From Chrysemys picta bellii (taxonomy: Eukaryota > Chordata > Testudines > Emydidae): a stretch of DNA of 64,000 nt. The notes beneath the pieces were generated by a model that saw only the letters and a program-made list of their open reading frames with translations, did not search any database and was not told where the DNA came from. Below, in pieces: positions 1 to 10,226 of the stretch (its first letter is position 1; each line of letters starts with the position of its first letter). The stretch is taken from positions 56,511,439 to 56,575,438 of the forward strand of contig NC_088800.1 in assembly GCF_011386835.1 (NCBI RefSeq), written 5' to 3'. Made by a program: the position numbers and the translations under genes.

Positions 1-161
1 GGGGGATCCTAGATTCAGCCGGATCCCCAAGCCCTTTAAATCCTGATTTAAAATCCCTGGGATTTAAAGGCCCCACCTCTTCCAGTTGAGGCCCCGCCCC
101 CTCCGCAGGACTCTGGAGTACCAGTAAGTCCTTTAAGTTTCTTTCACCCCTGACTCTAAGG

Positions 162-328
162 CAGTGGTTCTCAACCTATTTTCTATTGTGGGTCACATAT
201 GTGGTCCACAATGTGTTATGTGGGCTGCATCCAATACTACCTCTATGGCCCTGAGGATGTCACATGGGTCGCAACTCTGTGCTGACTGGGCCGCAAATGG
301 CCCGTGGCCCGGAGATTGAGAACCACTG
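162..328. mobile_element. hAT-type MITE, 167 bp
   Basis: The ends are inverted repeats: CAGTGGTTCTCAACC at the left and its near complement ending AACCACTG at the right. The 8-bp direct repeat CTCTAAGG flanks it at 154-161 and 329-336. An 8-bp duplication with CAG...CTG ends is the hAT signature. It has no coding capacity. Confidence 0.85.
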
Positions 329-336
329 CTCTAAGG

Positions 337-744
337 GCAGGTGGTAGGGAGGTGCCTCACAACCTTGGGTACCCCTGGGAAGTGTCACATCTGCTGCCTC
401 CTCCATTGTGGTTCAGTTTTAGGGAAGTACCAACAGATGTTTATTGACACTATGGAATTTGTCTGTTGTTTCCGTGATGACTTTAGTAAGAGGCACATGC
501 ACTGCCTACTCCTCCCTCTTCTACAGCAGCTTCTCTCTCTTCAGGCCATAGTGATTAGTATCAACCTTGTGACAATTGCAGCATAGGTATGGAGCTGCTG
601 GGTGCTGCCCTGGGGGAATGCATCTCTTTGTTACATCTGCAGTCATGTAGAGGGAGCAGACAACCTTTTATCCTTAGTAATTTACATGGAGAGAGCAGGG
701 GGTGAAGTGGCAGCAGAAACACATTTAAAAGTTACCCTCTAGGA
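337..744. other. Noncoding, nothing recognised
   Basis: Unique-looking, moderately AT-rich sequence between two hAT insertions. No conserved protein, RNA gene or exon was recognised. The short open frame at 341-586 has no family resemblance. Confidence 0.5.
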
Positions 745-860
745 CAGGGGTTGGCAACCTACAGCACGCGTGCCAAACACGGCACGCGAGCCGATTCTGA
801 GTGGCACGCTGCCTGCCCGGTGAGAGAAGGAGGAGGGGCAGAGGGGCCGGAAAGCGCCAC

Positions 861-1018
861 GCTGGGGGAAGAAGCGGGGGAGGAGGGAAGCTTGGCTGCC
901 GCAGGACCAAGCTTCTGCCTCCTGCCTCGCCACCCACCACTCTCCCCTGCGGGGGCAGGAGGCAGAAGCTTGGTCCTATGGCAGCCAAGCTTCCCCCCTC
1001 CCCCGCTTCTTCCCCCAG
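861..1018. repeat. Long inverted repeat (hairpin) inside the hAT element
   Basis: About 65 bp at 861-927 recur as a near-perfect reverse complement at 954-1018. Both arms contain GGGGGAAGAAGCGGGGG-type and AAGCTTGG blocks. The loop is about 26 bp of C-rich sequence. Confidence 0.8.
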
Positions 1019-1254
1019 CATGGTGCATACCGGCCCCTCCTCCTCCTCCTTCCCCTCCCTCTCCCTGCCGGCGATGGCCTTTGCGAGAGGGAGGGGGAGC
1101 GGAGCAGAGCCGAGCGGCAGCGTGCTTGCTGCTCCGTAGAACAGGCGGAGAGAGGTAGGGACGGAGCCTGGGGGAAGGGGGTGGAATAGGGCATATCCTT
1201 CCCAGCCCCCTGCCATGAGCCGCTCAGGGCAGGGGGCTGGGAGCATCCCCACAA

Positions 1255-1640
1255 GCCGAGCACCCCAGCCTTCTGCCCTGCACCCCCCACACACCCCAGC
1301 CCTCTGCCCTGAATCCCCCCACACCCAGCCTTCTGCCCTGCACCTCCACACACACCCCAGCCCTCTGCCCTGATCTCGAGTCCCCCAACACCCAGCCTTT
1401 TGCCCTGTACCCCCACACACCCCCAGCCCTCTGCCCTTACTCCTGAACCCCCCCACACATCCAGCCTTCTGCCCTGCACCCCCACACCCGCCAGCCTTCT
1501 GCCCTGACCCCTGAATCCCCCCACACCCTTGGCCTTCTGCCCTGAACCCCCTACATCCCCACTGCCCTCTGCCCTGACCTCTGAACCCCCCCCACACACA
1601 CAGCCTTCTGCCCTGCACCCTCTGCCCTGAACCCTCCCTC
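1255..1640. repeat. C-rich minisatellite, about 30-40 bp units
   Basis: Tandem units contain CCAGCC(T/C)TCTGCCCTG followed by a variable C/A-rich spacer. Successive cores are often 30 bp apart, with some longer units. About eleven copies lie within the hAT element. Confidence 0.85.
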
Positions 1641-3050
1641 CCAGGTCTGGGATCCCAGCTGCTGGCCCCTTGCCAGCCGGCATCCCGACCACAGGCCCTG
1701 CTCAGCCCGCTGCAGGCCTAGGTGAACAGAACCCCAGGCTGGAAGCAGGCTGAGCAGGCTGGCGGTGTAAGATCAGCATTTTAATTTAATTTTAAATGAA
1801 GCTTATTAAACATTTTGAAAACCTTGTTTACTGTACATACAACAATAGTTTAGTTATATTATATAGACTTAGAGAGAGACACCTTCTAAAAAACGTTAAC
1901 ATGTATTACCATCACGTGAAACCTTAAATTAAAGTGAATAAATGAAGACTCGGCACACCACTTCTGAAAGGTTGCCTACCCCTGCTCTAGGAGATTGAGC
2001 CCCTGAAATACTAGTTCTGGCTGGTTACTGCTAGAAGCAGGTGGTGATAGATGAGACAGCAATGACAACACAGAATCATGTGCTCCTGATTATGTCACTT
2101 GTGCTAATGGAGCACTGTCTCCTAAGAGTTCAAAGGAGACCAAAAAGAGTATGAGTGGGAACAAGACACTGTCATAGGTGGAAGTACTAGCACCCTCATG
2201 CCACATTGCCTCCATTTGAACCAACATGGTTGAGTGGGATGGTCAGCTATCCAGGGTATGTTCCAAGAGTTCTGCTTTGCCACATCACACACCACAGGAA
2301 AAAGTTACCTGGAAGTCATGCAAGAAATCCAAGACTATATAAAAAAAAACCCTGACGATAGCAATCCAACACAAAAAGTGGAGCCATCTACAACTACTCC
2401 ACAACCCACAGAGCACTACCTCCAGGAGAAACCTTGGCACCAGTACCCACCACATGAACATTACACAACATCAATTTATCAAGTCTGCCCCTCACTGGAA
2501 CTGAATTATCTGTACTCAAGGGACTGAACGTCTGCCCCACCATACAACCTGATACCATACTAACATGTGGAGAACTAGAAGAATTCATCCGCCGTCTCTG
2601 CCTCAAAGAATTCTTTCACAACAATGACACCACTCACAATTACCACATGCCCACTGACAATCATAAGAAAGGACAGTCATCTGACTTGACACTACAGGGT
2701 GGATGAAACCACTCTTGATCATTACATTTACTGCTTGCGGGGGGGAGGGGGAGTTGAAATCTTTAGCAAATATCACATCCACCACAATCTCTCCACCACC
2801 AAGAAGACAGCCACATAGTCCCTGAAATCTAACTACCAGATAGTGATCAAACCAGCAGAGAAAGGGGGTGCCATTGTAGTCCTCAACAGTGACAACTACG
2901 TTAATGAGGCCAACAACTCCACGACACCTATAAAGAACTCGAAGACTCCACAACACAATTTACCCAGGAATTTAAGATAATAAAATCCTTCCCCAAACAA
3001 CTCCAAGATAAACTCATCCCCCACAAACTCACCCCAGGGATCTTCTACAC

Positions 3051-3269
3051 CAGTGGGTCAAACTTTTTTAATGGCGACCCCTTTCACATCACAAGCCTCT
3101 GAGTGCGACCCCCCCCCCAATAAATTAAAAACACTTTTAAATATATTTAACACCATTATAAATGCTGCAGGTAAGCGGGGTTTGAGGTGGAGGTTGACAG
3201 CTCACAACCCCCCATGTAATGACCTCGTGATCCCCTCAGAGGTCCTGACCCCCAATTTGAGAACCCCTG
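3051..3269. mobile_element. hAT-type MITE nested in the PLE
   Basis: The ends CAGTGGGTCAAAC and TTTGAGAACCCCTG form imperfect inverted repeats. The 8-bp duplication TTCTACAC flanks it at 3043-3050 and 3270-3277. The interior has a poly-C run and AT-rich sequence. Confidence 0.85.
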
Positions 3270-3286
3270 TTCTACACACTTCCCAA

Positions 3287-3385
3287 GATACACAGGTGGG
3301 CAGGATGCGCTAGGGGGCGCTGATAGGAGGGCTGCCGGTAGGTGCTCAGCACCCACCATTTTTTCCCCATGGGTGCTCCAGCCCT
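3287..3385. repeat. Interspersed repeat fragment inserted in the PLE
   Basis: It contains GCTCAGCACCCACCATTTTT and the following ATGGGTGCTCCAGCCC. A related copy with GCTTAGCACCCACCATTTTT is at about 9685-9755. PLE coding similarity breaks off before it and resumes after it. Class unknown. Confidence 0.6.
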
Positions 3386-4910
3386 GGAGCCATGGATATC
3401 ATTCTCCATACAACAACATCCCTCACAATGACAGCATAGCTGCCTGCCTCAAATATTTACAAGACAATGGGCAACACTTGATATCCTCACCAAACATCAC
3501 CAATCTCATTCATTTCATCCTCACCCATAACAATTTTACTTTAACAACACACTTTGTTTCCCATGGTTCGCACAGTCATTGGTACTAGGATGGCTCACCA
3601 ATATGCCAACATCTTCCTGGGCCACCCTGAAGAAGAATTTCTAGACAAATGCACAACAAAACCCAACAATGATATTTGCATCCTCTGGACAGACAACAAA
3701 CTCGCTCGTAGATTTCCACCACAACTTCAATAATTACCACCCGTCCATTAAACTCTCTCTGGAACACTCCCACACTAGCATCAACTTCCTGGATACCATG
3801 ATCAGCTTCAACAACGAAACCCTTCAGATAACTATATACACAAGAAACACAGAGATCATCACACCTGTCTTCATAAATCCAGTAACCACCCCAAACACAC
3901 CAAGAAATCTGTTATCTACAGCCAGGCACTCAGATTCCAAAGAATGTGCTTCAAGGGGAAAGTCTGGGATATACACCCCTAACACATTCAAAACTGCCTT
4001 CACCAAACAAGGACACCCCACCGGAGTAGATGTAATCATGGAATGGGCCACCCAAATACACCAAGAGAACTTGCTACAATACAGAAATAAACCCCCTTCT
4101 GACCACACACTCCTAATTGTCACCTACCACTCCACACTGGAGCCCATACAAGGTATCAAACAACTACAACCCATTCTCAGTAGGGACACCATCCTGAAAG
4201 AAATCTTTCCTGAACCCCCTTCTCTGACCTTCAAACAACGCCCAGCCTTTTCAAGCTCATCATCAGAAGCAAGCTCCCCACAGACCAGGACACACCATCT
4301 CAAAGTGGCACCAGACCCTGCCAGAACAGGTGAAAAACCTGCAAACATCTCTCTGCTGCTACAGTGATCAACCCTCCCCCATAACCCACTTTCCAAGATA
4401 CATGGGTACAACACATGCCTATCACAACATGTTGTATACCTCATCCAGTGCACTAAATGCCTCCAATAAACCATGTAAGTGAAATCAGACAATCGCTAGC
4501 CTTTTGAACAAACTCATACAGGAAAATAACGAGACAAAAACACCCCATCACCTGTGGGTGAACACTTTTCACAAAGTGATCACTCTATGTATCTTACTGA
4601 TCAGTCCTCGTCTTTAAATGAAACCTGCACAACACTTTCAAAAGACGAGCCTGGGAGCTTAAATCTATAATTTTGGTATATACTAAAAATTATGGACTGA
4701 ATAGAGACATTGGATTTATAGCTTATTAAAGCCTTCTGTAAACCATCTCCAAGGCCCCCCAACTGCTTTCTCACACACCCCTCTTCCTCCCTATGACTGG
4801 AGGGGTGTTAATGGGCCACTTCACTTGAATGGTCCCTTGAATTATGTGTGAACTACTTATGCTACACAATCTGTTCCACCTTGTATTTAGCAGTAACATT
4901 CTGAGGGCAG

Positions 4911-5152
4911 GTCTACACTACAAACTTGTATCAGTGCAGCTTCACTGATGCAGCTGCACTGCTGTAGCGCTTTTGGTGAAGACACGCTTAAGAGATCACT
5001 ACCATTGGTTTAATAACTCCACCTCCACAACATAGCACTGATTACACCGGGAGGACGGGGGGTTAGGTCAGTATAACTACCTTGCTCAGGGATGTGGATT
5101 TTTCACACCCCTCAGTGAGGTAGTTATAGCAAAGTGTGTAGTGTAGATCTGG
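4911..5152. mobile_element. MITE with GGCxGRTCTACACTAC ends, nested in the PLE 3' end
   Basis: The left end GGCAGGTCTACACTAC matches, inverted, the right end GTAGTGTAGATCTGGCC. TGAG occurs on both outer sides, a possible 4-bp duplication. It interrupts the PLE 3' region, which continues as GAAGAAGAGCTCTG after it. Confidence 0.65.
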
Positions 5153-5219
5153 CCTGAGTTAGTTTCCCAGAACTGAAGAAGAGCTCTGTATGAGCTCAAA
5201 AACTTGTCTATCTTACTAA

Positions 5220-5467
5220 TAGGGCTTGTCTACACTGGCACTTTACAGTGCTGCAACTGTCTTGCTCAGAGGTGTGAAAAAACACCCCCCTGAGCACTGC
5301 AAGTTTCAGTGCTGTAACGTGGCAGTGTAGACAGTGCTGCAGCGCTGGTAGCTACGCCCCTCATGGAGGTGGATTTGTAGAGTGCTGGGAGAGCTTTCTC
5401 CCAGCGCTGTGCTGCGACTACACAAGCCACATTAAAGCGCTGCCATGTTGCCAGTGAAGATGTGCCC
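5220..5467. mobile_element. MITE (possibly PIF/Harbinger-like), nested in the PLE 3' end
   Basis: The ends AGGGCTTGTCTACACTGG and CCAGTGAAGATGTGCCCT are imperfect inverted repeats. The trinucleotide TAA flanks both sides (5217-5219 and 5468-5470), which suits Harbinger-type insertion. The host PLE tail resumes at CAGAAGTTGG (5471). Confidence 0.65.
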
Positions 5468-5530
5468 TAACAGAAGTTGGTTCCATAAAAGATATTACCT
5501 TCCCCACCTTGTCTCTGTGGCGTCTGGAAG

Positions 5531-7160
5531 GAATTTCCCCCTGCAATATAATGGTTGTTTCCCTTTCATCCTGAGGAGTTGAGTTCATTTCTAATGCCAA
5601 TATGGAAACAATATTTCAGAGTAAATACCAATCACAATATTGGTTCAGTTCCCTTCTCAATTCTCATTTGTTCGTGTCAGTTCCTAAAAACTGCAGTTTT
5701 ATATTAGTAATCAGCTCACACCTTATGCTCCTGGTAGGTTTACTGGTTGCCTTCAAAGGAGTCAGGGAGGAATTTTCTAGGTGGATTTTTCCCCCTTCAG
5801 TGGAGGGAATCTACAAAACCTCCACTGCCATTGGCCCTCATTGGAACTCTCAGCAGAAAGGTCAAGATTGGGCAATGGAGAGTGAACTATCCTCATCCCT
5901 ACAGATCAGGGCTAAACCCTTTGGGGAAGTGTGGGAAGCTTGCACTGCCTTTGCCTATGCTGTGCCTCTTGTGTGCACAGAAGTCAGTGTAAACTGTAAA
6001 GCAACCAAAAGCAGATGCTTTGACAGCTGCCTCCTCTTGTGGCTCTAACAAGAATTGCAGCAACTCTTTTAAAAGTTAACCAGACATGAAATTCAAACTC
6101 CCTTTGAAGTTAATGGGAGTTTTCCATTGACTTCACTGGGACTAGGACTTCACCCCAAGACCAGGTGCAACACTAAACAAAAAACAGCCAACCAAATGCA
6201 CCATAGACATAGTCAGGTGTGAGGGACACCTGGAGTGAAACATGTGTGCCTGGTTAGGACTGAATTGCTGCCTGGCTAACTATACAGTTTCTGCTTACAG
6301 GGATTTTTCAGGCATGTAAACAGGAGTTCAAAAAAACATTTCAGGGCGTAAGCTGGGCCGAGAGCCTCACTCTTGAAAGAGCATTTTTTACAAAATTTGA
6401 AATATAGCTGGAGAGAAACTAGGATTGTTTATTGAAGTTAAATTCTGAAAAATATGTAAATATACAAATAAGACAGTGGCATCAGATGCCTTTGAATGGA
6501 TCCTATATAGACTATGGACTCCTCCATAGTAGCCAGTTTGCCTCCACAACACATTTTTCCTTATCTCCCATAATGGAGACCCTTGGCTCACTGAAACAGC
6601 AGCTACAGGAGGTGTAAAGAGACAGCTCTCTGGCTAGGCATCTGTGCTGTGCTGCTGTGCCTCGATCCTTATCTCAACTATGCAGGAAATCCAGACCCCA
6701 AATGTTAGGCTGGGCACCCCAAGCACAATGGCTGGGATTTTAGTACCAGTGCAGCACTAGTTTCTTGTGGCTGGATCCTTTTGAACTGTACATGTGAATT
6801 ACCGGATTATCCATGTCCTTGGCTATGGCAGAGCAGCTAGGTACATTTACATACTGTCACGAGAACCTAGAGATTAGGGTTTAGATAATCAAAATCCACT
6901 TTGTAAAAAGGCCAGAAATATGGACATAAGTAACTGTCTTGAAGAGGACCATTGCATCTTCTGAGGAAAAAACAATAAGCTCTAGTGGTCTCCTGCCTGG
7001 AGCCATCAGGTAAGAGAGCATGGCCTACCTGATCCCTCTGGTCTCCCTCATTGGACTATTAGAGAGTTGCTCAGGTATGCTCTCCAGTACCACATGGCCC
7101 TGCAGCAAATATCTTCAGCAGCCTCAAAACCCCAGGGTACAATCCAGCCCTGAAGGTTTC
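5531..7160. other. Noncoding, no gene recognised
   Basis: AT-rich sequence without a recognisable exon. The open frame 5602-6048 resembles no family I know. A short repeat-like stretch with TTTTCCATTGACTTCACTGG lies at about 6100-6160. Confidence 0.45.
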
Positions 7161-7164
7161 TAAA

Positions 7165-7605
7165 TGTCCTGCAGTATGACCTTGAGAACATGACCTATGA
7201 AGGAAGGCTGAAAGAACTGGGTTTGTTTAGTTTGGAGAAGAGAAGACTGAGAGGGGACATGATAGCAGTTTTCAGGTATCTAAAAGGGTGTCATGAGGAG
7301 GGGGGAGAGAACTTGTTCACCTTAGCCTCTAAGGATAGAACCAGAAACAATGGGTTTAAACTGCAGCAAGGGAGGTCTAGGTTGGACATTAGGAAAAAGT
7401 TCCTAACTGTCAGGGTGGTTAAACACTGGAACAAATTGCCTAGGGAGGTTGTGGAATCTCCGTCTCTGGAGATATTTAAGAGTAGGTTAGATAAATGTCT
7501 ATCAGGGATGGTCTAGACAGTATTTGGTCCTGCCATGCGGGCAGGGGACTGGACTCGATGACCTCTCAAGGTCCCTTCCAGTCCTATAATCTATGATTCT
7601 ATGAT
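7165..7605 (+). mobile_element. CR1-type LINE 3' fragment
   Basis: The frame 7190-7516 carries the end of a non-LTR ORF2 ([20 protein letters not shown], then [13 protein letters not shown]), followed by a typical short 3' end with repeated TCTATGATTCTATG. It is 5' truncated with no RT core. This CR1 subfamily differs from the copies at 9.8, 37.5 and 45 kb. Confidence 0.85.
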
Positions 7606-8070
7606 TCTATGGTGCCCTCCTCTCATGAGCACCCCTCTGCTCAAGTGTGTCTGCGATCTTTAGGTAGTCAAAGCCCTGGTATTGGGCTGTACCCCCAGGG
7701 CTTCTGCCCTGGAGGCAATGGTTTCATCCTTTTGGTCTATTCTGGTATCAGCTCAGCCTCTTAACAGTTCAGATCCCCTTCTTGTGGTGTATCTCTGTCC
7801 AAATGTAGGCCACATCCTCAATGGCCTATGAGGGGGGTGGGGAACCAGGCCCACCCACTACTCTAGGTTCCAGCCCAGGGGCCCTACAAATAGCAGTCAC
7901 ATGCCACCACGTCCCTTTAACTGCACTACTTTCAGTTCCCTGGGCCACTTCTCCACAGCACCACCCTTACCCCCAGGGCTCATCTTAAGTTTAGGCCCAG
8001 CAGCCAGCCAGGAGCTCTTCCTCTCAGCCCTGGTCCCTGCTAGCACTGAGTAGTTCCAGGAGCACCATAT
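7606..8070. other. Noncoding, nothing recognised
   Basis: No exon, RNA gene or clear repeat was recognised in this stretch. Confidence 0.4.
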
Positions 8071-8695
8071 GTAGGGTTCTGCCAAATTCACAGCCATGAA
8101 AAACATGTCACAGACTGTGAAAACTGGTCTTGTGTACTTTTACCTTAAACTATACAGATTTCACGAGGGAAACCAGTGTTTCTCAAATTGGGGGTCCTGA
8201 CTCAAAAGAGAGTTGCGGGGGGGTCACAAGGTTATTTTAGGGGGTGGTCACAGTATTGCTACCCTTACTTCTGCACTGCCTTCAGAGCTGGGTGGCCGGA
8301 GAGGCGTGGCTGCTGGCTGGCTGCCCAGCTCTGAAGACAGCACTCTGCCAGCAGCAGCACAGAAGTAAGGGTGGCAATACCATACTATGCCATCTTTACT
8401 TCTGCTCTGCTGCCTTCAGAGCTGGGCGGCCAGAGAGTGGCGGCTGCTGACTGAGAGCTCAGCTCTGCAGGCAGCAACACAAAAGTAAGGGTGGCAATAC
8501 CATGCCATACTTACTTTAAAGACAGAGCTGCTGCCAGCAGCAGCGCGGAAGTATGGCATGGTATTGCCACCCTTACTGCTGCAGCCGCCACTCTCCAGCT
8601 GCCCAGCTCAAAGGCAGCAGCAGCAGCAGTGCAGAAGTAAGGTTAGCAGTACTGCAACTCCCCCCATTACAATGACCTTGTAACTAACCCCCGCC
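8071..8695. mobile_element. Probable DNA-transposon relic with GC-rich internal repeats
   Basis: It starts near TAGGGTTCTGCCAAATTCAC. It contains a CAGTGTTTCTCAAATTGGGG segment. Several diverged, partly inverted copies of a segment with ACTTCTGC...CTTCAGAGCTGGG follow (about 8259-8660). The composition resembles the other hAT elements with internal tandem repeats. The right end and any duplication were not resolved. Confidence 0.5.
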
Positions 8696-8699
8696 GCCT

Positions 8700-9480
8700 G
8701 TAAAGAACTGAGTCATGCATGGACATGTGACTTGCCCATGTGACTCCAAACTCCATTTTGCTGTAATTTTCCACAGTAAGAACAAAGAGATGTTCTTACA
8801 CCTGGAAGAGACTATAAAAGGCAGCTGCCTCATCTTCATCTGGTCTTCCATCCTGCTTCTTGCCTCTGGAGGAACTTTGCTACAAACCGAAGCTCTGAAC
8901 AAAGGACTGAATGACCCATCCCAGCTGTGGGTGTACTCCAGAGACTTGATTTAAACCTGCAGCTTATTCTATTACTGCCACAAGCCTGAACCAAGAACTT
9001 TGCCATTACTGTATGTAATTGATTCCATTTAACCAATTCTAGCTCTCATCTTTTTCCTTTTATGAATAAATCTTTAGATTTTAGATTCTAAAGCATTGGC
9101 AACAGAGTGATTTATGAGTAAGATCTAACTTGTATATTGACCTGGGTCTGGGGCTTGGTCCTTTGAGATCAGGTGAACCTTTTTTCTTTTACTGAGGTAT
9201 TGGTTTTCATAACCATTTGTCCCCATAACGAGTGGCACCGGTGGTGATACTGGGAAACTGGAGTGTCTAAGGGATTGCTTGTGAGACTGACAGTTGCCAG
9301 TGGGGTAAAACCAAAGTCTTTTCTGTTTGGCTGGTGTGGTTTGCCTTGGTGTCTCTGGGTCCCCACCCTCAGAAAAGTACCAGATTTAAGATGGATTTCA
9401 GCATCATGTGACATGGTCACATGTCCTGTGAGACCCCCAACCTCCATTTTTCCTGGGCTGGCTTACAGAAACACAGGAAG
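8700..9480 (+). mobile_element. Putative solo LTR-like unit
   Basis: A TATA-like GACTATAAAAGGCAG lies at about 8811-8825. A polyadenylation signal AATAAA is at about 9065 and is followed by T-rich sequence. This promoter-then-polyA order suits an LTR, but no second LTR, primer-binding site or internal gene is beside it, and the ends are not certain. An alternative is a transcribed unit copied as a repeat. Confidence 0.4.
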
Positions 9481-10226
9481 GCTTGCAAGTAAACAGCCAT
9501 TTACAACCAATTGTCCTAATCAATGGGAGCCATCAAGATTCTAAACCACAATCAATGGCCCACACTTTGCATAATTACAATAGGACCCCAGAGTTATACT
9601 TTATATTTCTAGCTTCAGATACAAGAATGATACATACATACAAATAGGAGGAATATATTCAGTAGGTTATAACTTTTGGGAGGGGGGGAGCTGATAGGGG
9701 GACTGCTGGTGGTTGCTTAGCACCCACCATTTTTTCCCCTGTAGGTGCTTGTAATGATGCTGGCTTTGGTGGGACACTTCATACCCTTGATCATCTTTGT
9801 TGCACGTCTCTGAATCTTTTCCAGTTCCACTATATCTTTTTTGAGATGGGGTGATCAGAACTGGACACTATATTCAAGGTGTGGGTGATCATGGATTTGT
9901 ATAGTGGCATTATGATATTTTGTCTTATTTTTATTCCTTTCATAATAGTTCCTAAGATACTATTAGCCTTTTTGACCACTGCTGAGCATTGAGCAGAAGT
10001 TTTAAGGGAAATATCCAGAGTGCCTCCAAGATCTCTTTCTTGAGTGGTAACAACTAATTTAGAGCCCATCGTTGTATATGTACAGTTGGGATTCTTTTTT
10101 CCAACGTGCATTACTTTGCACTTTTCAATGTTGAATTTCATCTGTCATTTTGTTGCCCAGTCAAGTTTTGTAACTTTTCACAGTCTGCTTTGGACTTATC
10201 TATCTTGAATGATTTTGTATTGTCTG

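Larger units (their letters stand above)
745..1984. mobile_element. Large hAT-type nonautonomous element with internal minisatellite
   Basis: The left end CAGGGGTTGGCAACCT matches, inverted, the right end AGGTTGCCTACCCCTG. The 8-bp duplication CTCTAGGA flanks it at 737-744 and 1985-1992. Inside are a long hairpin (861-1018), a C-rich minisatellite (1255-1640) and an AT-rich right part (1770-1960). Long open frames on both strands arise from biased, repetitive composition and resemble no transposase, so the element would depend on an enzyme encoded elsewhere. Confidence 0.85.
2230..5530 (+). mobile_element. Degraded Penelope-like element with four nested insertions
   Basis: This is a decayed PLE in sense orientation. 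Conserved reverse-transcriptase pieces can be read in shifting frames: a N-terminal region from 2234, NNIPHND near 3410-3440, and GTRMAHQYANIFLG near 3576-3617. A C-terminal block at 4640-4710 encodes AWELKSIILVYTKNYG. The 3' terminal region resumes after inserts and ends near 5520. Many stops and frameshifts mean it is dead. It is older than the four elements inside it (3051-3269, about 3287-3385, about 4911-5152, 5220-5467). Confidence 0.75.

Noticed and set aside
725..1692. Minus-strand frames of 297 and 238 codons with Gly-Cys-rich repeats
   Set aside because: They translate the minisatellite and hairpin of a hAT element; frames overlap and no protein family fits.
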